A DNA stretch of 64,000 nucleotides, from assembly GCA_025266875.1 (NCBI GenBank), contig JALLLT010000029.1, forward strand, positions 434,001 through 498,000, written 5' to 3'. This DNA is from Fennellomyces sp. T-0311. Taxonomy: Eukaryota > Mucoromycota > Mucoromycetes > Mucorales > Lichtheimiaceae. Made by a program: the position numbers and the translations under genes. This document shows, in pieces, positions 56,608 through 64,000 of the stretch (positions within the stretch are counted from its first letter, which is position 1; each line of letters starts with the position of its first letter). A model generated the notes under the pieces. The model searched no databases. It was not told the DNA's origin and saw only the letters and a program-made list of their open reading frames with translations.

Positions 56608-58740
56608 TTAAGTGCCTTTTCGCTTTTTGCGACCTTTTGTGGTATCTTGGGAGTTATTTCGCTTATTTGTTTGCACTGGTGGTTGCGGCTTATTAGCCTT
56701 TGGTAGGGAGACGCCTTGTCTTTCCCAATACCTTGTTATAGTGCGAGGATCAGTGAATTGCTCATATGACTCCCAAGTGTCATCTTCGGGTTTGTAACCT
56801 TTCCAACGGACCTTATACTCGTATTGTCCATTTTTGTCAAGTCTGTGTGACACTATGTTTTCTACCTCATATATTTGGTCGGCAGGGATTATTTCATCTT
56901 GCGAGATAAGCTTTAGATGCGATGGAGGTATATTGATGGGGAGTAATTCTCCTTGCTCATCTTTCAGTACATAAGAACCGCCTTTTGTTTTGTGAACAAC
57001 GGTAAACGGCCCTTCATAATCTGGGAATAGTTTGCCTCGTTTGTCCCTTACTCGTTTCATGACGTGACTACCGATGGGGAAGTCAACAAGTTGATTCTTT
57101 TTGTCAAAAGTTCCTTTTTGCTTGTTTGTCAACGCTTCGACTCGTTCTGCGATCGCTGGATATACAACTTCTGACATGTGCTCGATTCTTTGCAAAAGGT
57201 CTTTTCTGCTCATTGGTGGCAGTACCTCAGCATTACGGTAGTCTTCGAAATTATTTATCTTTCGTGCGAACATCAACGAGAACGGTGGCGTGTCCGTGCG
57301 TTTCGACACTTTTGCATTGATCGACAGCTGGACACTAGGCACGAATAAATCCCAATTCTTGTGTACTCCTTTTACACGCTTTTTGATGGCACGCATGGAC
57401 GTTTGTACTGCCCTTTCGGCAACTCCATTTGCTCTCGGGTGATACGGGCTTACCAAGCGATGTTCCATGTTGCTTGCTCTTGTGAATCTTTTCATGAGGT
57501 CGTTTACGAATTCAGTACCATTATCCGATTGCAATACGGTTGGTAGGCCGAAGGTCATGAAGATCTGAACAAGTTCTTTCACAATCGTGTGCGACTGTTT
57601 GTCAGGTATTGGTTTTAGGATTACAAATCGAGTGCATACGTCAATCATGACTAGCAGGTAATTGTTTCCATTTTGCGACGTCGTTAAGGGTCCAGCAAGG
57701 TCTATTGCCCAATGATCTCCTGGTAAGTATGCACGAATGAGCTTAAGTGGGTGGTACCCTTTCTTAGCGATATTGAATTTCTGACACTCCTTGCATGCTT
57801 TTACGATTTCGACAGCTTCTTCTTTTAAGGATGGCCAGTGTAAACCATTGTTGTGGATTGCCTTTACCATGGCTTCAGCACCAAAGTGGCCAAACAGATG
57901 GGCTTTGTCAAGGATATCTTTACGTTCGTTTTCTGGAGGCTGGAACGTTTCGTCTTCTATTTTGGCAGCACGACTTATCAGTTCCTTTTTCGGTACTTTA
58001 CGTTTGTTACGCAGTACGTATGGACGATCTTCACCCCCTTCCAGCGTTTGTTCCTCATTGAACAGGCGCGAAAGATTATCGGCCAAAACATTCTGGATTC
58101 CAGGAAGGTAAATGACTTCGAAATTGTATCCCCACAATGTGTCAAGATAATTTTGAAGGAGAGCGTTCAACTCTTTCTGAGTGTGAAGGTAAGACAGAGC
58201 CTTATGATCACACAACACTTTAAGAGTAGTGCAGCCCCAAATAAACTTGTGGAACTTCTTTAAGCCAAAAACAAGTGATAATAGTTCTCTACGGGTGACA
58301 GAGTACTGTTTTTCACTTTTTGAAAGGGATCGTTCCATGAAACCAATGATCATGATTTTGCCGTCTTTGTCTTTTTAGTATAATGCCGAGCCGATACCAT
58401 CACGAGAGGCGTCGACGGCGAGGTATACATCCTTTGAATAATCGATTGGATGAAGAGCTGGTGCATGTGCGATTGCATACTTGACCTTTTCAAATGCTTT
58501 CGTGTGTCTGTCCGTCCATATTTTTTCCAAGGATCCAGCACTACGTAGCTCATCAAGAGGTGCAGTGAGTCTACTCATTCCCGGCACACTATCTCGCATA
58601 TAATTGCAAATGCCAAGAAAACGCATCATGCCTTTCCAGTCTTTGGAGGCTCCATTTCCAATAAGTTGGTAACCTTTCGTGGATCTAAGGTAATAGTTGA
58701 TCCTGTACAGCAAAAGCCTAAAAGATAAACACGATTTTGT
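56608..58740 (-). pseudogene. Chromovirus pol, second part: RNase H, integrase, chromodomain
   Basis: Continues pol after the inserted LTR. From 58738 down it reads YLLGFCCTGS, then a one-base shift near 58630, then MMRFLGICNYMRDS and RNase H with VYLAVDASRDGIGSALY, where a TAA (58375-58377) follows at once. Past the stop the frame is open for 581 codons. This part has the rest of RNase H (YSVTRRELLSLVFGLKKFH), the HHCC finger of integrase (GHFGAEAMVKAIHNNGLHWP, CKECQ), and its catalytic core with AIDLAGPL, QSDNGTEFVND and NGVAERAVQ. It ends in a chromodomain (VENIVSHRLDKNGQYEYKVR, WKGYKPEDDTWESYEQF). In related elements that domain guides insertion to histone-methylated chromatin. The enzyme motifs are intact but cannot be made as one polyprotein. 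Confidence 0.93.
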
Positions 58741-58743
58741 GCC

Positions 58744-59114
58744 TGTCGTATCCTACACCTTCCCACAGAGAATGCCTTCTTGTTTCAGTCTCAGACACAT
58801 CCATTCTATTCGTTCTTTCGACGGCACCAACCGTACGTCATCCATTGGTCCATTTTTCTGCCAACATCTGTCGGAAACCACTTTGATCTAGATTAGGACA
58901 TCAAAGGACTCATCGAGTTTACCCGAAACATGGATAAGTTACTTAACAGGACGCTCGTCCTATATCGCCGCCTAAACATGGATTCGGAACATCACCAAGA
59001 AGCGTTCATCCCGACCGCTTCAACAATATAAATATCTGAGTAGTTTGTCATCAATAAAAACATCTTTAATTCAGTCTCGCACTTTCACGTCTGATCTTAT
59101 TTGAGAATATCACA
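58744..59114 (+). repeat. Solo LTR G (family 3-like) inside the chromovirus
   Basis: A 371-bp unit, TGTCGTATCC...GAATATCACA, with TATAAATA near 59027 and AATAAA near 59053 on the plus strand, opposite to its host element. GTGCC flanks it at 58739-58743 and 59115-59119. Excision restores the pol frame SHWAQNRVYLLGF between reverse transcriptase and RNase H. Confidence 0.92.
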
Positions 59115-61659
59115 GTGCCCAGTGCGATTTCTCCAAGCTTAGGATTAAACGACTTTCTGTTAATTTTTTGATAACTTGCATATAATGTTGTTCGTGCTCC
59201 TGCATATTCTTAGACCACACTACAATGTCATCCACGAAGTGACATGCAAAGCTTTCAGTGCCTCGTAAGGCAATTGCTAAAGTTTTCTGAAAGTGCGATA
59301 CTAATTTTGAGACTCCAAAGCATGATTGCACAAATTGCCAACGCTCGTTTGTTAACGGCGAAGAAAAACTGAGCTTATGCCTGTCTTCTGGAGCGACTTG
59401 AAGCCTCTGATAAGCGTTTTTCAAGTCTATACAAGAGATCACTTGACTACCAGCCAATTTATCGTATATGGTGCGTACCAACGGTAATTGATACCGGTCC
59501 ATTGGAAGATGGGCATTTAGTTGCCGTACGTCCATGACCCATCTTAACCCTGACAGATTGCCCAAAGAATCACGCTTGGGGATACTAAATATAGGTGAAT
59601 TCCAGCGCTGATCACTTTTTGCAGGCAAGGGCTCGATGACACTGTCTTTATACCATTTTTGAATTTGTTCTTCTGCTAATGGGCGCATTTTGATCGGAAG
59701 ATCATATTGCTTTTTGTAACAGACAAAATCTGGTGGTGTTGGTAAATATACTACTGATTCCGGAATAGTACAGAATGACTGAGGTGGTATAGAAGCATTT
59801 TCATCCAAAAGTGGTTGTATCTTTTTCATGAAGGTTTCCATTTCTTTTGGACCTGCAGCGGGTGAATTATTTGCCCGAAATGCTTCGTCATTTACTACTT
59901 CAGATTGCGGGGGCAAAAGTGGAAGCCATGATGTTGCTAATCCAGTTAAGCCAATTCCCAGTTTGAACAAAAGATCAGTACCAATGCTTGCAGTATATCG
60001 CTTAGGTAACTTCATTACTTCAAAGCGATGGCGATATGGTTTGCCATTATACAATAAGTTAAGCTTATCTTTGGTGATACCAATTCTTTCAGCAAAAATG
60101 CCTTGTGATGCAAGATGTATTGTGCCCTCCATAATTTGCATGTTTATTTTATGTTTTTTCACAAAAGAAATACTAATAGCAGATATGTTTGCTCCTGTAT
60201 CCACGAGCGCACGTCTCTCTTTTGTTTCTATTGTGACGGGAGTCAATATTTCATCGATTTCATCATTGTTCAATTCTTTCAACTTACAAGGCAACGCATC
60301 CATGACAACATCGTCATCGGAATCTGAATCGTCATCCTTTGTGTTGGGTGGTGGTGGTGCACGCGACGAAGATGCCGTGGCAGCACGCATGTTTAGAACT
60401 GGTCGAGGTGTTTTCTTGGAAATTTCACCACGAGCCAACTTTTCCTTGTATTCGGTGCAGCTGTGACCATGCTTCCAGGGACGGCCACACCACCAACAAT
60501 CCTTCTTTGCTTGCTTTGGGGGCCTGTTTTGGGCTGGACCTTCCTTGTGTGACCATTGCCGTTTTTGACCTCGATCCTCGTCTTGGTGTTGGTGCTTGGT
60601 GCCTTCAGCTAACTCCATAGCTGCGACCAAATCGCAAACCTCATCCAATTGGGTCAGCAAATTTCGCCCATACTGGTGGATCACATTGCGTAGTGCTTGT
60701 TTATGATAACGCTTATTAAGGGACGACAAAAAGGTGATCACTAGTACCAAGCCATCAGACATGCCTGCATGTATGCAGCGGTCCTGGAATTTGGTAATGT
60801 ATGCGTCGATCGGCTCGTTTTCAGCTTGCTTCATACACACCACCTTGGTCATTTCCATATACACAACTAATTGCGTATCATATTTGGCCTTGATGAGTTT
60901 GGAGACCACATCGAAATTAACCTCAGCTCCTGGATGCTTTAGCTGATACTCAGCGATCTGCTTTTCCAGTTTTAGGTTTTGGGAATCACTAAGACACATA
61001 GGGAGGAGTCTTTCCCAGTGTTCAGCAGGTTTCAAACTGTAGGCTCCGAGTTCATTTTCAAAGGCGCGGAGAAAAGCGGCAGCAGAATCATGTACGACCT
61101 TACGCGGATGCCATTTGGCCATACCGGTGATCTGAAGTGCAGGCAGATCCTTAGGCACAATGGTTGGCAAACGAAGCTTTTTCTCGATTTCTTCCTTTTC
61201 AACTTTGGCAAAATCCTCGGCAGAAAAGAACTCAAGACGCAACGGGTAAGCCTTATGCCAGGCAGCTTTAGCTTCATCATAACCACACTGAGCTTCTCTC
61301 AATTCCTTCAGTAATGCTTTGCTTTGCGAAGACAATGGGGACTGAATAGCGGCTCGTGAGTAAGCCTTTTCTAATTCATTAAGATGATCCTCATGTGCTT
61401 TGCATGCAGCAAGGGCCACCCTCACTGGTTCAGCATGCATTGAATGAACAGAACCCTGGACACTAGTAGAGGTTCCTGGCGACGTGCAATCATTGTCTTT
61501 TCCAGTACTATCCACTTCCATGGCTTGCTCAATTGAGGTACTGCTATTGGCACTTCCCAATGAAAGCTCCTTTAGGCTCTGGGTCGGGACTGGGGACTGA
61601 CCAGGTTGGCTTTCGTTATCGGTCTGGATAGGTTGCTTGGGGTTTGTTGGGGTAGACAT
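59115..61659 (-). CDS. Chromovirus gag-pol, first part: Gag, protease, reverse transcriptase
   Basis: One open frame starting MSTPTNPKQPIQTDNESQPG only 24 nt inside the 5' LTR. The Gag region runs to about residue 430. It contains a capsid-like helical block (KWHPRKVVHDSAAAFLRAFE, EPIDAYITKFQDRC) and one zinc knuckle (CWWCGRPWKHGHSC, spacing slightly unlike CCHC). The protease follows with ALVDTGANISAIS, then reverse transcriptase with LRWVMDVRQLNAHLPMDRYQ, SCIDLKNAYQRLQVAPEDRH and HFVDDIVVWS (catalytic FVDD). Gag and Pol share one frame, as in Tf1-type elements. The frame is open until it runs into solo LTR G, so reverse transcriptase motifs are complete but RNase H and integrase are cut off. 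Confidence 0.94.
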
Positions 61660-61683
61660 AATAGATAATTCACAGTAAAAAAA

Positions 61684-61886
61684 TGTGGTAACGTGAACAA
61701 GAAAAGTAAGAGACTCAGTAAGGTACTGTGAGAATCTGATATATCTTTATTTTGGTAGGAAGTTCACGTCTATTTATACTTTTGACGAGACACTGGTAAT
61801 TGTAAACCCGTGCTGCGCACTGATTGATGATTGATAAGCATTTTATCGATGGAGTATCGTCGTACAAGTTCGACTTGGATACCACA
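61684..61886 (-). repeat. 5' LTR of the chromovirus
   Basis: 203 bp, identical to the LTR at 56373-56575. In minus sense it holds a TATA box (TATAAATAG), AATAAAG and the stretch GATTCTCACAGTACC. The internal region begins TTTTTTTACTGTGAATTATC directly after it, without a usual tRNA-type TGG primer site. Confidence 0.97.
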
Positions 61887-64000
61887 ATGTGAAGCTTCAG
61901 CATCCTACTGCCCACCCTCCTCCAGAACAACCGGAGTTTATTGGGACTGAGATGCCACAGGAGGTTCGCCAGTACATAGTGGATAATGCAGATGAGTTTA
62001 ATGCTCAATCGCTGTACCGCCGTATTGTTACTCGTTTTCCTACTGCTGCCAGTATTGTTACGCAGCCACAGGTAAGTTAAAACTGCTGATATGATGCCGA
62101 TACGATGATGGAGCGGTAGGTATATGCGACATGGTCTCGGCAAGTCGAAGGGCGATATAAGCTGCACGAAAACCAGCTTATCTCAGCTATCATGCACATT
62201 GATAGAGGTACCAATGGGATCCGTAAGGTATGTGTAAGATAGCCATATGTGCATGACCATAGCTTTCTTTGCGATGATTACTATGCAACAAAAATGGTAG
62301 ACAACGATAAAGAGTTCATACATATTTATGATGAATAAAATACAGATTTTTTATCGAAATTATGGTGGTGTTGTTGGTTTCGGTTTTGTTACCGAGTTTT
62401 TTGTTTCGGCGTGTTCTTCCCCTCTGGTACGAGAATTCCATGTCGATTCTACGTATAAGACGAATAGAATGGGATACGAGCTCTTTGGTGTCGTGGCGAA
62501 TTTTAATGGATGCGGTTTCCCCATTGCATACATGTTCTTAGGCGATAGCCAGGGGCATGCTTCAGGAAACGAGAGAGCACCAACGCGCCAGGAAATGATA
62601 CGTCGTTTTTTCCGTACCCTTCATACCCACGGGCTTAGGCCAACTTTCCTGTTTTCAGACAAGGATATGGGCCAGATTAACGCTATCGAGTCAGTTTTCG
62701 GCTGGGATACAATTCGCCTGTGCTTATGGCACTTGCAGCGAGCTGTGAAGCTACGGCTCGCAGAAGATAAAGTGGAAGACCCGCGTTACGATGCACAAGA
62801 TGCTCGCACGCAATTTTCTTTTGTTTCGCTGCGCTTTGTCCCACTGGAAGACCGTAGTGGAAAACTTTGCCCCGATGTGGAGTGCCGCGATGAAATTGTG
62901 GCCATGATGCGTAGGCACTATGATATGCATCCGCACATTCCATTCCCAAATAGTACGTTATGAAGATCAACCTGTGTAAAACATAGGGTATATTGTTAAT
63001 ATGGATTTAGTTGGCCGTAAAGACGAACGTCAGCTGCGTCAGGATGCTGGTCAGGAAATGTACGAGTATTGTGTTCGCCATGAACTTCCGGACGTGTGGG
63101 CATACATGTACAACCGCTGGTATGAACGGGTATGGTGGCACCAATGGTCCCGCAGCAGCCGTCCCGACAACATCCCCATGGCAAAGACGACAATGATGAT
63201 CGAGGCGCAGTGGAGAGTCTTAAAGAGGGATTTTCTTTTGAATTGTCCTCGCCCTAGACTCGACATGTTGATCTGGATCATCATGAATCAACAGCTCCCG
63301 CTTATCCGAGCAAAGTTTGAGCTTAAGTTTAGAAATCGACGCCAGCCATTAGACTGGGAGATGGAGTTTGCGAGGACATGGCGGGCCATAACCAAGGGGT
63401 ATATGCGACGGAATCATCGAGAACGTGCAGATGCAGACCAGGTGTATATGCCGTCGTTGGAAGACTGGACGTGCGGCTGCCCTTCTTTTGCCAACAACAG
63501 GTTTATGCTTTGTAAGCATCTGATCAAACGTTTCAACGATAACGTTAGACGAACGACAAATGCTTTTGCTGCACTTGAAGTGTATATTGAACGCAAAGAT
63601 ACTGTACCATATGTGCATGTTCATCGAAATGTATGCTTACCTATAGGAAGTCGGCATATCAGTTTCTAATGTGATTCAATGCACACGTAGCGTGGATTAT
63701 ATCCCTACCGCCTTATACAGCTTACCCCGCTTCCTCCCTTGCTCGACGAAGAATCTGATCTACCATCAGTAGATACTGTCGATACAGACCTTGTTCACCC
63801 TACCTGGGAAGGTGTGTTAATTATTGTACAATACACTAAGATCGGTGAGGTTTGCAATGCTAAATGTTTTATTATAATCAATTTTATAGACGTGCCAGCC
63901 GATTTCACTGCTTCAGACCAAGAGAACGAAGCCATCGTAGCTGGTAATGAAGAACAGTTGGAGATTGACGGTGTATCAGTCGAGGAGGATGTCATAGTAA

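Larger units (their letters stand above)
56373..61886 (-). mobile_element. Ty3/gypsy chromovirus, recent but defective
   Basis: A 5.5-kb LTR retrotransposon on the minus strand. Both 203-bp LTRs are identical by my base-by-base reading, and ATGTG is duplicated at 56368-56372 and 61887-61891. Gag, protease, reverse transcriptase, RNase H, integrase and a C-terminal chromodomain come in the order typical of chromoviruses. Three lesions are visible in pol: a foreign solo LTR (58744-59114), a one-base frameshift near 58630 and a TAA at 58375-58377. It sits inside the MULE transposase gene. Confidence 0.95.
55809..64000 (+). pseudogene. Spliced MULE (Mutator-like) transposase with SWIM finger, split by a chromovirus
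   Basis: Plus-strand transposase gene that runs off the right edge. Exon 1 (METPELLMCSGCRC at 55809) carries two CxxC pairs, probably zinc-binding. The chromovirus 56373-61886 interrupts it right after DNGYVYV, and the frame resumes with KLQHPTAHPPPEQP directly after the target duplication. Further exons, with introns near 62072, 62228 and 62953, encode the MULE domain. It includes REFHVDSTYKTNRMGYELFG (first Asp), FLFSDKDMGQINAIE (second Asp) and LCLWHLQRAVK. A SWIM zinc finger follows at 63470-63530 (WTCGCPSF...FMLCKHLIK). An intron at 63628 leads into an acidic tail (LLDEEESDLPSVDTVD-like). Apart from the insertion I see no lesion, so it was probably intact until the chromovirus arrived. 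Confidence 0.83.

Overview
The window comes from a filamentous fungus, most probably an early-diverging Mucoromycota species (Mucorales-like). The reasons are many short spliceosomal introns (about 45-65 nt), secreted lipases of the Rhizopus/Rhizomucor type, a full-length Rab3GAP catalytic subunit, AT-rich intergenic DNA and abundant MULE, Harbinger, LINE and chromovirus elements. I cannot name the species. Most genes are spliced; I placed introns by hand from GT-AG (twice GC-AG) borders that keep the reading frame.

Layout. 1-4.3 kb: a decayed APE-type LINE on the minus strand, split by a solo LTR. 4.5-8.1 kb: two unrecognised small spliced genes among short mobile repeats. 8.1-42.2 kb: a host gene block. 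In order it holds deoxyhypusine synthase, a C2H2 protein resembling an INO80 subunit, mitochondrial bL27, a long hairpin repeat, two tandem secreted lipases, a HUT1/SLC35B1 nucleotide-sugar transporter, a GT10 fucosyltransferase with a C-terminal membrane anchor, a coiled-coil protein, an intronless unknown, the Golgi GDP-mannose transporter VRG4, vacuolar membrane protease PFF1, phosphoacetylglucosamine mutase, NCA2, Rab3GAP1 and dolichol-phosphate mannosyltransferase DPM1. Five of these genes (HUT1, GT10, VRG4, PCM1, DPM1) make or move substrates for glycosylation and lie within about 23 kb, in mixed orientation.

42.7-64 kb: a graveyard of transposons inside transposons. Two LINE copies and a Tc1/mariner-type pseudogene are cut by solo LTRs with exact 5-bp target duplications. 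A two-gene PIF/Harbinger element follows, with a MADF/Myb-like ORF and a DDE transposase. Its transposase carries a 26-bp frameshifting duplication, and one of its introns holds a 1.5-kb element with 481-bp terminal inverted repeats and its own ORF. Last, a spliced MULE transposase gene runs off the right edge. A 5.5-kb Ty3/gypsy chromovirus with identical 203-bp LTRs splits it, and that chromovirus itself holds a foreign solo LTR.

Host genes in the central block look intact, while nearly every mobile-element gene shows at least one inactivating lesion. All seven solo LTRs lie inside other elements, mostly inside their coding regions. The best candidates for something new are the long-TIR intronic element with an unknown 128-aa ORF, the nested chromovirus/solo-LTR chronology, the tail-anchored GT10 enzyme and the 165-bp-arm palindrome at 11.5 kb.
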